DNA from: Bacteroidota bacterium
GTDB taxonomy: Bacteria > Bacteroidota > Bacteroidia > Bacteroidales > CG2-30-32-10
Length of the DNA stretch: 5,353 nt
Direction of reading: 5' to 3'
Assembly: GCA_013334735.1 (NCBI GenBank)
Contig: JAAXXA010000241.1
Coordinates: 1-5,353 of the forward strand
Shown here: positions 1 to 5,353 of the stretch, piece by piece
Layout: every line of letters begins with the position of its first letter
Position numbering within the stretch: position 1 is the stretch's first letter
Notes under the pieces: generated by a model
The model's input: only the letters and a program-made list of their open reading frames with translations
Databases searched by the model: none
Told to the model about the DNA's origin: nothing
Translations under genes and position numbers: made by a program

Positions 1-1
1 C

Positions 2-346
2 TCTCTCCATGTCTGCCCAAGAGGTAAAGTTATGAACATCAACAGTATCTCTTATTGGATACCTTCTTGCAGCCTCACTTACTGTTACAAAATTATTATC
101 TGGATTTTTCAATAATTCCCCTGGAAGTTGCTGCATGAAATCAAATATTCCTGTATCTTCCCACTGGTGCTCTCCAAATGTCTCATAGTCCATGAACAAA
201 TTAAGTAACTCTCCCCCACCATTAATTTGATTTACCCATTGAGCGTATTTTTCTGCATAAAGTGGATGGTCCACCCAATTCTTGTCGCTAAATCTAAATG
301 CAACATCATCACTTAATTTGTAATTTTTTAATAATAAATTTGTCAT
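2..346 (-). CDS. GH57 alpha-amylase-like protein, partial and apparently 5'-truncated
   Basis: The 115 visible codons read like the middle of a family GH57 glycoside hydrolase that acts on alpha-1,4-glucans, usually in the cytoplasm. The landmarks are LSDDVAFRFSD (residues 11-21), FMDYETFGEHQW (51-62), DTGIFDF (64-70), LPGELL (74-79) and SWADMER (109-115). D53 in the FMDYETFG block matches the catalytic proton-donor Asp of GH57 conserved region 4. In full-length relatives of about 400 residues, LSDD..FRFS lies roughly 200 residues in. The His-rich first motif and the nucleophile Glu of region 3 should therefore lie upstream of this ATG, and they are absent. An in-frame TAA sits five codons before the ATG (361-359), and 347-718 contains no recognisable GH57 coding sequence. 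No minus-strand TAnnTTTG promoter box was found upstream. The C-terminal end runs off the left edge. I infer a gene remnant or a rearrangement/assembly junction; a deliberately short protein is less likely. Family call fairly sure, functional state doubtful. Confidence 0.8.
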   Translation of the reverse strand, partial: MTNLLLKNYKLSDDVAFRFSDKNWVDHPLYAEKYAQWVNQINGGGELLNLFMDYETFGEHQWEDTGIFDFMQQLPGELLKNPDNNFVTVSEAARRYPIRDTVDVHNFTSWADMER

Positions 347-384
347 ATCTTTGTCTAATTATTTACTATGTAAAACTGTTTTAG
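345..384 (+). repeat. Promoter/operator-like box, copy 1
   Basis: This is the left member of a degenerate direct repeat. ATATCTTTGTCT (345-356) and TAAAACTGTTTTAG (371-384) are identical to 539-550 and 560-573, with 14 bases between them here and 9 in the other copy. On the plus strand TATCTTTG (346-353) fits the Bacteroidota -7 consensus TAnnTTTG. The nearest upstream TTTG that is not too close (317-320) is 25 bases away, wider than the usual -33 spacing. TAAAAC-T-GTTTTA (371-383) is a perfect 6-bp inverted repeat around one base and resembles an operator half-site pair. The copy abuts, and slightly overlaps, the GH57 fragment's ATG. Confidence 0.55.
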
Positions 385-441
385 AATACTTTTACTGAGT
401 TCTGATTAATTTAAAAAACCTTTGTTGTAATAAATTTCATG

Positions 442-475
442 CATTATCAGAGTTAACTATTTTTACCTGATAATG
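442..475. promoter_or_regulatory. Inverted repeat able to form a hairpin
   Basis: CATTATCAG (442-450) and CTGATAATG (467-475) are perfect 9-bp arms around a 16-base loop that itself contains the palindrome GTTAAC. The right arm is part of a short hexamer repeat (TGATAA, 468-483), so 442-449 could also pair with 474-481. It could be a binding site or a weak terminator for leftward or rightward transcripts. It is GC-poor and followed by mixed A/T rather than a clean T run, so a strong intrinsic terminator is unlikely. Confidence 0.35.
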
Positions 476-503
476 ATAATGATATATAAGTAATTTAAAA
501 ATA

Positions 504-527
504 AATAAAAAAAATATTTTTTTTATT
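504..527. repeat. 24-bp perfect A/T-only palindrome
   Basis: A8-TA-T8 at 507-524 is extended by AAT on the left and ATT on the right, giving two perfect 12-bp arms. It lies just upstream of the -7 box at 540, where A-tracts can bend DNA or serve as an UP-like element, and it occupies the place where a -33 element would be expected. In very AT-rich DNA such palindromes also arise by chance. Confidence 0.4.
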
Positions 528-538
528 AAAATAATGTT

Positions 539-573
539 ATATCTTTGTCTTAATTATAATAAAACTGTTTTAG
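539..573 (+). promoter_or_regulatory. Likely promoter of the giant secreted-protein gene, with operator-like palindrome (copy 2)
   Basis: TATCTTTG at 540-547 matches the Bacteroidota -7 element TAnnTTTG and points toward the gene starting at 719, which would give a leader of roughly 165 bases. No TTTG -33 element is visible at the expected distance; that stretch is a run of T. The TAAAACTGTTTTA palindrome (560-572) begins 12 bases after the -7 box, so it would lie at or just downstream of the transcription start, where a repressor could act. The same box occurs at 345-384. Promoter identity is inferred from consensus only. Confidence 0.45.
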
Positions 574-718
574 TGTTACTTTTTAAGAAGCTATTATAAT
601 TATTTGCTAAATGAAAAGAAATTTTCAGAATCAATTAATGATTTTTATTAATAAAATGCCCACAGACGTGGTGATTAGAAAAAAAATACAATAATAATAA
701 TTTATAAAACAACATAAT

Positions 719-901
719 ATGAAACATCTAAGTACACATATTAGACATAGCGTTGGAACTGACAATCAGTGTTTGATGCCAAAAAATCTGCTAAGTGGCT
801 TACGTAGCGATAAAAAAAACTTTAAAAATGCACTATTTGGGCAAACAATATTTGCATTATTAATATTAGTCCTAGCATTTAATTTCCAGGTTAAGAGTCA
901 G
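719..901 (+). other. Extended signal peptide region
   Basis: This encodes residues 1-61. Residues 1-37 are polar and basic (several H, R and K), followed by the hydrophobic stretch ALFGQTIFALLILVLAFNF (38-56) and then QVKSQ before the mature GHLNV. Typical Sec signal peptides in this group start with M and a few lysines immediately before the hydrophobic core. Here DKKNFKN (31-37) would be that basic part, but no ATG sits next to it; the nearest is M20 (776). An A8 run at 812-819 lies in this stretch. Confidence 0.65.
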
Positions 902-3900
902 GGTCATTTGAATGTTAAGGCTAGTACTAACTTCGTTTTATCGAATAATGCAGTGTTATCTCTATCCGGTAATCTTATTAATAACGGAAACGTTATTACT
1001 AAAACTCCTTCAACGGACACAGATACCTTGAAATTCTGTGGAACTACTGCTCAAGTAATTAGTGGTTCAGGAACAAACACGTTAAAAAATCTTAAATTAA
1101 AAAATAGTTCAGGACTTACACTTTCTAACGCTGTTACTGTTGAAGGATCGTTATTTTTGACAAACGGTATTCTAACGACTACGTCAACTAATATTTTGTC
1201 AATTACTAATAATTCCAATACTGCAATAGTATCTCCTTCAACCACCAGATATATTGACGGTCCTCTGAAATGGACTCTTGCATCAGGAACAGCATATTCA
1301 TTCCCAGTAGGAAAAGGAGGAACTTATTATCCATTTGCTTTGACCCCTACCGGAACAGCTCCAATAATTCAGGTTGAGGCATTTAATGCTGATTGTGGCG
1401 GTACAGCTTTACCTATATTTTCATCTTTAAGTACATCTGAATATTGGTCTGCAAGTGTTAGTTCGGGAACATTTACTGATGGCGTTATTGGTTTAACTCG
1501 CCAAGCGGCTCTTGGGACATTAAACGCTATTGGAAGAAGTGCAACAATCAATGGTACTTATACTAATCTTAATGGTACTGTAAGCGGAACATCAATAATT
1601 AATTCAGATGCCACAGGTTCGAGTTTAGGTTTCTTTGTAATGGCAACCGAGTGCGTTCCACCTACACCAAGTATTTCTGGTTCAGCTACAGCTTGTGTCG
1701 GACAAACAGGTTCTGTATATAGTGTATCGGGAACAGGCAATACTTATGCTTGGACTGTTACAGGTGGCTCAATAACTGCAGGCGCTGGTACTCCTGAAAT
1801 AACAATAACTTGGGGCACAGGCTCATCAGGCACAGTAGATATTACAGAAACTAAAGGTGACGGATGTTCAGCTGTGGCAACACAGAAAGCTGTTACAATA
1901 AATGCGTTACCAACCCCTGGCATCACTCCTACAGCAGCAGTATGTGAAAATACAACAGGAAATGTATATACTACCGAATCAGGTAAAAGCAGTTACGACT
2001 GGACTGTAACAGGAGGCTCAATTACTGCAGGTGGAGGAACAGGTGATAATACTGCAACGGTTACTTGGGGAGCAGCAGGAACAGGACACGTGAAAGTAAA
2101 TTACACTTCTAACGGTTGCACAGCTGCAAGCCAAACTGATCAAAGTATAACTATAAATGCTTTACCTACTGCACAAACTATTACAGGTTCTGCTTCTGTT
2201 TGTGCTGATGCAACAGGTTCTGTTTATAGTGTAACTAATAATTCAGGTAATGCTTATTCATGGTCAGTTAGCGGTTGTACAATAACAGCAGGTCAAAACT
2301 CAAACTCAATAACAGTATCATGGTGCTCAACTCCAGGTACAGGAACTGTAGATGTAACCGAGACTATATCGGCTACAGGATGCTCAGTTGCAGCAACACA
2401 GAAAGAAGTAACTATAAATGCACTTCCTACTCCTGGTATCACTCCAACAGCAGCGGTATGTGAAAACACAACAGGAAATGTATATACTACCGAATCAGGT
2501 AAAAGCAATTACGATTGGGATGTAACAGGAGGCTCAATTACTTCAGGTGGCGGAACCGGTGATAATACAGCAACAATTACTTGGGGAAGCGCAGGTACAG
2601 GAAATGTAAAAGTTAATTACACATCAAATGGATGTTCAGCAGCGAGTCAAACAGATCAAAGTATCACAATAAATGGGTTGCCAACTCCTGGTATTACTCC
2701 TACATCTGCTGTATGTGCAAATTCCACAGGAAATGTATATACCACCGAGTCAGGTAAAAGCAGTTACGACTGGGATGTAACAGGAGGCTCTATTACTTCT
2801 GGTGGAGGAACAGGAGATAATACTGCAACGGTTACTTGGGGAAGTGCTGGTCCAGGACACGTAAAAGTTAATTACACATCAAACGGGTGTTCAGCAGTGA
2901 GCCAAACAGATCAAAGCATTACAATAAATGGATTGCCGACACCTGGCATCACTCCTACAGCAGCAGTATGTGCAAACTCTACTGGAAATGTATATACTAC
3001 CGAGTCAAGTAAAACCAGTTACGACTGGGATATAACCGGAGGCACAGTAACTGCCGGTGGGACTACGGGAGATAATACTATAACAATTACTTGGGGAAGT
3101 GCAGGTACAGGAAATGTAAAAGTTAATTACACAGATATAAATGGCTGCACAGCTGCTAGCCAAACAGATCAAAGCATTACTATTAATGCGTTGCCAACTC
3201 CTGGTATTACTCCTACATCAGCAGTATGTGAAAATAGTACAGGAAATGTATATACTACCGAGTCAGGTAAAACAAGTTATTCATGGACAGTTACAGGAGG
3301 ATCAATAACTTCCGGTGGTGGCACTGGAGATAATACAGTAACCGTTACATGGGGAGCAACAAGTCCCGGACATGTGAAAGTTAATTACACTTCAAACGGG
3401 TGCACAGCTGCAAGCCAAACTGATCAAAGCATCACAATAAATGGGTTGCCTACTCCTACTATTGATCCTACTGCTGCAGTATGTGCAGGTTCTACCGGAA
3501 ATGTATATACTACCGAGTCAGGTAAAAGCAATTACTCATGGACAGTTACAGGAGGTTCAATTACTTCAGGCGGCGGATCAGGAGATAATACAGCAACTAT
3601 TACATGGGGAGGTGTTGGTACAGGACATGTAAAAGTAAATTACTCTTCAAACGGTTGTGCAGCTGCAAGTCAAACAGATCAAAGCATAACGATAAAGTTA
3701 ACACCAGCCGCACCTACAGCCAGCGACAATGGACCTGTTTATATAGGCAGCCCTTTAACACTTGCTGCATCAACAGTATCAGGGGCTTCTTACGCATGGA
3801 CAGGACCTGAAAGTTATTCAAATGGAACTCAGAATCCAACTGTAAGCAGCAGCGCTACATTGTTAATGGCCGGTTCATATTGTGTAGTAGCAACTGTAAA

Positions 3901-5353
3901 TGGTTGCGCTAGTTCTGCCGGCTGCACAAGTGTTTCTGTTATTGATCCTGATGCTGTAACCGCTCAATGTAATTTGCATGTTAAGACAACTACAAATTTA
4001 GTATTGTCAAAGAACATAGTAATATCTTTGGCAGGTAACCTAATTAATAACGGAATAGTAGCAACTAAGACTCCAGCAACCGACACAGATACTATTAAAT
4101 TACGAGGTACCTCCTTACAGGAAATCAGCGGTACAGGAACAAATACATTCAAAAATGTAAAATTAGATAATACTGCAGGACTTAAACTTTCAAACGATGT
4201 TACTGTTGAAGGTAATCTATTATTAACTAACGGAGTTCTCTCTATCGGTGAAAAAACTTTAACGCTTAAAGATACATTAACAATAGTATCAGGTTCTTTG
4301 AAAGGCGGTACAAGCTCAAATTTAACTGTAGCTGATGGAGGATCTGCAAATAACTTAGTACTACCTGCAATTACTAACGGGTTAAAAAAATTAACAATTA
4401 ACAGAACTCAGGGTGCTACTTTATCTACTAATTATTTAGTAAATGACACTCTTAAACTTACATCAGGTGCATTAAAACTAAATAAAAAAACATTGGTATT
4501 AAACAATCCAGATTCACTTGCAATAACAAGAACATCAGGAGTGATTATATCCGAGTCAAATGATTCAATTAATCAGGGTATTATACAATGGAATATTGGT
4601 ACAACAGCAAGTGAGCATATTATCCCATTTGGAACTGATACAACAGAATATTATATCCCTGTTAAATTTAAGAATTCAGGAGATGTTGGGAATATGTCAT
4701 TTTCAACCAGACCAACAGGAAAAAATAACAGACCTTTTGCTCCCGGTGTTGCAAATATGGTAGGAGGTCCTACAGATGTATCACAATCTGCTGTTATTGA
4801 CAGATGGTGGGATTTTAATTCCACACTCGGTCATACTCTTCCTCCAGTAGATCTTACTCTAAGCTATGAAGGATCCGACAATACTACTAATTATGCAGGT
4901 ACTTTTGGATTCCAGCATTGGCAAGTTGATACTTCAGTAACAGGAGGAGGTTATTGGAATAACGGTAAAGGAGGTAACCCCGGTACAATTAGTATTATAA
5001 ACATTACACAAGGAGCTGCAACAGCCGGACATACATATTCATTTAAAACTACGGATCTTACCCAGTTTTCAGATTACATAATTGTTAAATCGAACAGTCC
5101 ACTTCCAGTTGAATTACTCGGTTTTACGGCTTCGTGTAATAATGAAACTATTAATATTGAATGGAGTACCGCATCAGAAACTAATAATGATTATTTCACT
5201 CTCGAAAAAAGTTATGATGTATCTAGCTGGTCAACAGTTGCTGTAATTGATGGCATGGGAAACAGTAATACTATTACAAATTATACATATACAGACACAC
5301 TATCCTTGCCTGATGGAAAGTTGTCGAAAGTAAAGTATTATCGTTTAAAACAG
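719..5353 (+). CDS. Giant T9SS-type secreted repeat protein (PKD-like adhesin), 3'-partial
   Basis: One frame stays open for 1545 codons from the ATG at 719 to the right edge, with no internal stop. In-frame TAA TAA TAA (692-700) lies upstream and there is no Shine-Dalgarno sequence. An alternative start is ATG 776 (M20). Residues 38-56 are hydrophobic and end in KSQ/G, consistent with a Sec signal peptide cleaved near residue 60-61. The n-region is unusually long (37 residues) if 719 is the true start. In order follow beta-helix-like module A, a FPVG/YW module, eight PKD-like repeats, one Ig-like unit, beta-helix-like modules B and C, a second FPVG/YW module, and an Fn3-like domain starting LPVELLGF and ending at YYRLKQ. 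In known T9SS substrates that last domain is normally followed directly by the C-terminal sorting domain, which would lie beyond the window. I infer an exported, surface-attached or released adhesin; the ligand is unknown. Family class is fairly certain, the exact role is not. Confidence 0.9.
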   Translation, partial: MKHLSTHIRHSVGTDNQCLMPKNLLSGLRSDKKNFKNALFGQTIFALLILVLAFNFQVKSQGHLNVKASTNFVLSNNAVLSLSGNLINNGNVITKTPSTDTDTLKFCGTTAQVISGSGTNTLKNLKLKNSSGLTLSNAVTVEGSLFLTNGILTTTSTNILSITNNSNTAIVSPSTTRYIDGPLKWTLASGTAYSFPVGKGGTYYPFALTPTGTAPIIQVEAFNADCGGTALPIFSSLSTSEYWSASVSSGTFTDGVIGLTRQAALGTLNAIGRSATINGTYTNLNGTVSGTSIINSDATGSSLGFFVMATECVPPTPSISGSATACVGQTGSVYSVSGTGNTYAWTVTGGSITAGAGTPEITITWGTGSSGTVDITETKGDGCSAVATQKAVTINALPTPGITPTAAVCENTTGNVYTTESGKSSYDWTVTGGSITAGGGTGDNTATVTWGAAGTGHVKVNYTSNGCTAASQTDQSITINALPTAQTITGSASVCADATGSVYSVTNNSGNAYSWSVSGCTITAGQNSNSITVSWCSTPGTGTVDVTETISATGCSVAATQKEVTINALPTPGITPTAAVCENTTGNVYTTESGKSNYDWDVTGGSITSGGGTGDNTATITWGSAGTGNVKVNYTSNGCSAASQTDQSITINGLPTPGITPTSAVCANSTGNVYTTESGKSSYDWDVTGGSITSGGGTGDNTATVTWGSAGPGHVKVNYTSNGCSAVSQTDQSITINGLPTPGITPTAAVCANSTGNVYTTESSKTSYDWDITGGTVTAGGTTGDNTITITWGSAGTGNVKVNYTDINGCTAASQTDQSITINALPTPGITPTSAVCENSTGNVYTTESGKTSYSWTVTGGSITSGGGTGDNTVTVTWGATSPGHVKVNYTSNGCTAASQTDQSITINGLPTPTIDPTAAVCAGSTGNVYTTESGKSNYSWTVTGGSITSGGGSGDNTATITWGGVGTGHVKVNYSSNGCAAASQTDQSITIKLTPAAPTASDNGPVYIGSPLTLAASTVSGASYAWTGPESYSNGTQNPTVSSSATLLMAGSYCVVATVNGCASSAGCTSVSVIDPDAVTAQCNLHVKTTTNLVLSKNIVISLAGNLINNGIVATKTPATDTDTIKLRGTSLQEISGTGTNTFKNVKLDNTAGLKLSNDVTVEGNLLLTNGVLSIGEKTLTLKDTLTIVSGSLKGGTSSNLTVADGGSANNLVLPAITNGLKKLTINRTQGATLSTNYLVNDTLKLTSGALKLNKKTLVLNNPDSLAITRTSGVIISESNDSINQGIIQWNIGTTASEHIIPFGTDTTEYYIPVKFKNSGDVGNMSFSTRPTGKNNRPFAPGVANMVGGPTDVSQSAVIDRWWDFNSTLGHTLPPVDLTLSYEGSDNTTNYAGTFGFQHWQVDTSVTGGGYWNNGKGGNPGTISIINITQGAATAGHTYSFKTTDLTQFSDYIIVKSNSPLPVELLGFTASCNNETINIEWSTASETNNDYFTLEKSYDVSSWSTVAVIDGMGNSNTITNYTYTDTLSLPDGKLSKVKYYRLKQ
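902..1213 (+). repeat. Beta-helix-like module A
   Basis: Residues 62-165. The pattern SGNLINNGNV, then SGSGTNTLKNLKLKN, LTLSNAVTVEG and LFLTNGIL is the short-rung, Asn/Gly/Ser/Thr-rich repeat seen in many Bacteroidota surface proteins and suggests a right-handed beta-helix. Module B (3968-4276) is a clear paralogue: about 61 of 88 aligned residues are identical by eye. The fold is an inference. Confidence 0.6.
1214..1651 (+). other. FPVG/YW module A of the giant protein
   Basis: Residues 166-311. The landmarks are DGPLKWTL, AYSFPVGKGG, YYPFAL, EYWSASV, GTYTNLNGTVSG and GFFVMATE. This set of motifs is common after beta-helix modules in T9SS cargo proteins, but I do not know a named family for it. 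It matches in order the C-terminal module at 4508-5095 (QGIIQWNI, HIIPFG, YYIPVKF, DRWWDF). It ends directly before the first PKD-like repeat. Confidence 0.5.
1658..3697 (+). repeat. Tandem array of eight PKD-like repeats
   Basis: Units of 83-87 residues: R1 1658-1906, R2 1907-2161, R3 2162-2422, R4 2423-2677, R5 2678-2932, R6 2933-3190, R7 3191-3445, R8 3446-3697. Most are exactly 255 bases; R6 carries one extra residue (TDINGC for TSNGC). Each has VC..[ST]TG.VY near its start, [YW]-x-W-x-V-[TS]-G-G in the middle, [TS]WG, and NGC..A[AS]Q plus [TI]I near its end. This is the pattern of PKD-like Ig-fold domains of bacterial surface proteins. The two conserved cysteines per unit (for example C409 and C467 in R2) are well placed for one disulfide. 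R1 and R3 form one subtype, R2 and R4-R8 another. R4 and R5 differ at only 8 of 85 residues. They probably form an extended stalk. Confidence 0.85.
3698..3943 (+). other. Divergent Ig-like unit closing the PKD-like array
   Basis: Residues 994-1075. After a short Pro/Ala/Thr linker the sequence reads GSPLTLAAS, YAWTGPES, NPTVSSSAT and GSYCVVATVNGC, which is a bacterial Ig-like or PKD-related pattern distinct from R1-R8. It has three cysteines close together (C1055, C1063, C1069), and a fourth (C1084) opens the next module. It lacks the VC..STG and WG signatures of the array. Confidence 0.55.
3968..4276 (+). repeat. Beta-helix-like module B, paralogue of module A
   Basis: Residues 1084-1186. 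The run of motifs NLVLSKN, AGNLINNG, TPATDTDT, SGTGTNTFKNVKL, LKLSNDVTVEGN and LLTNGVL follows module A almost residue for residue. Identity is about 61 of 88 positions by eye, without gaps, including the unusual TDTDT acidic/threonine stretch. The likeness also shows in DNA, for instance around 970-985 and 4034-4050. Confidence 0.65.
4382..4507 (+). repeat. Shorter beta-helix-like copy C
   Basis: Residues 1222-1263. LKKLTINRTQGATLS, then NDTLKLTSGALKL and KKTLVLNN aligns with the second half of module B (FKNVKLDNTAGLKLS, GNLLLTNGVLSI, EKTLTLKD). It is a third, more diverged set of the same rungs. The linker between B and C (LTIVSGSLKGG) is also rung-like. Confidence 0.5.
4508..5095 (+). other. 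FPVG/YW module B of the giant protein
   Basis: Residues 1264-1459. QGIIQWNI, HIIPFGTD and YYIPVKF correspond to GPLKWTL, YSFPVGKG and YYPFAL of module A. DRWWDFNST, VDLTLSYEGSD, FQHWQV, GGGYWNNGKGG and LTQFSDYIIV follow the usual order seen between beta-helix modules and the terminal Fn3-like domain in T9SS cargo. No catalytic motif was recognised. Confidence 0.5.
5099..5353 (+). other. Fn3-like domain preceding the T9SS sorting domain, cut by the window edge
   Basis: Residues 1461-1545. LPVELLGFTA, then INIEWSTASETNNDYFTLEKS, NSNTITNYTYTD and KVKYYRLKQ is the characteristic Fn3-like segment found just before the C-terminal T9SS sorting signal in Bacteroidota secreted proteins. From family knowledge I expect a D[FY]DG-type continuation followed by about 80-100 residues of sorting domain; neither is in the window. 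Confidence 0.75.

Larger units (their letters stand above)
347..718. other. AT-rich divergent intergenic region
   Basis: These 372 bases separate the head of the GH57 fragment from the start of the giant secreted-protein gene. The region is strongly AT-rich, with many A and T runs and stop codons in all frames. It contains most of a duplicated promoter/operator-like box, an inverted repeat at 442-475, an A/T palindrome at 504-527 and a long leader. One small island of higher GC lies at 658-673, with a weak CCAC/GTGG stem (660-663 with 668-671). A 27-codon open frame (611-694) is present but has no support beyond being open. No tRNA, riboswitch or known small RNA was recognised. Confidence 0.7.

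Noticed and set aside
658..673. Local GC island with CCAC/GTGG stem in the leader as a riboswitch or terminator.
   Set aside because: The stem is only 4 bp with no T run and no match to a riboswitch class that I recognise.
611..694. A 27-codon open frame (MKRNFQNQL...) in the leader, in the same frame as the giant gene and closed by TAA TAA TAA shortly before its ATG.
   Set aside because: It has no ribosome binding site, no recognisable family, and its composition fits AT-rich intergenic DNA. It could be a leader peptide or a decayed upstream start, but nothing beyond openness supports it.
1051..1926. Several 60-64-codon open frames on the minus strand across the start of the giant gene and into the repeat array.
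   Set aside because: They lie antisense to a continuous, domain-bearing plus-strand frame. Their Pro/Val-rich translations are what the complement of Thr/Gly/Ser/Asn-rich coding gives.
2275..2508. Overlapping short open frames on both strands inside PKD-like repeats 3 and 4.
   Set aside because: They are out of frame with the repeat protein, have low-complexity translations (SNS/CNR-rich), and show no independent start signals.
1658..3697. Regularly spaced repeats that might suggest a CRISPR or DNA-satellite array.
   Set aside because: The period is about 255 bases, the units are whole protein domains in one open frame, and there are no spacers.
3441..3810. Two plus-strand open frames out of frame with the giant gene around repeats 7-9.
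   Set aside because: The main frame continues unbroken with recognisable repeat motifs through this stretch, so these are shadow frames and do not indicate a frameshift.
3964..4152. Minus-strand open frame across module B.
   Set aside because: It is antisense to module B. The same region of module A gives a similar antisense frame (1051-1245), which follows from the duplication and not from a separate gene.
4560..4763. Plus-strand 67-codon open frame within FPVG/YW module B.
   Set aside because: It is out of frame with clear domain sequence (IIQW, IIPFG, YYIPV) in the main frame and has no ribosome binding site.

Overview
The window looks like AT-rich chromosomal DNA from a member of the Bacteroidota (or a close FCB-group relative). 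Three things point there. First, a giant secreted protein carries the PKD-like and 'LPVELL..F' modules typical of type IX secretion system (T9SS) substrates. Second, there are two TAnnTTTG-type (Bacteroidota -7) promoter boxes. Third, the large gene has no Shine-Dalgarno sequence before its start. Family assignments are from recognition of motifs, not from a search.

Layout. Bases 2-346, minus strand: the middle part of a GH57 alpha-amylase-like protein that runs off the left edge. Its visible 5' end starts deep inside the catalytic domain, so the N-terminal half of the fold is missing. Bases 347-718: a very AT-rich intergenic region between two divergent heads. It holds two copies of a promoter/operator-like box (345-384 and 539-573), a hairpin-forming inverted repeat, a 24-bp all-A/T palindrome and a long untranslated leader. 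Bases 719-5353, plus strand: one uninterrupted reading frame of 1545 codons that is still open at the right edge.

The giant protein has a nested architecture. An extended signal peptide (1-61) comes first. It is followed by a beta-helix-like module A (62-165) and a 'FPVG/YW' module A (166-311). Next is a tandem array of eight PKD-like repeats (314-993) and one divergent Ig-like unit (994-1075). Then come beta-helix-like module B (1084-1186), a third shorter copy of the same rungs, C (1222-1263), and 'FPVG/YW' module B (1264-1459). The last visible part is the Fn3-like domain that usually directly precedes a T9SS C-terminal sorting domain (1461-1545). The sorting domain itself would lie just past the right edge. 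The two ends of the protein are therefore paralogous bookends around a repeat stalk. I infer a cell-surface adhesin or filament-like protein exported by the Sec system and T9SS.

The points most worth a second look are the truncated GH57 gene abutting a duplicated promoter/operator box, the ordered type I/type II structure and recent expansion of the PKD-like array, the extra cysteine pair in repeat 3, and the internal duplication of the flanking modules. I see no RNA gene, CRISPR array, insertion sequence or transposase.
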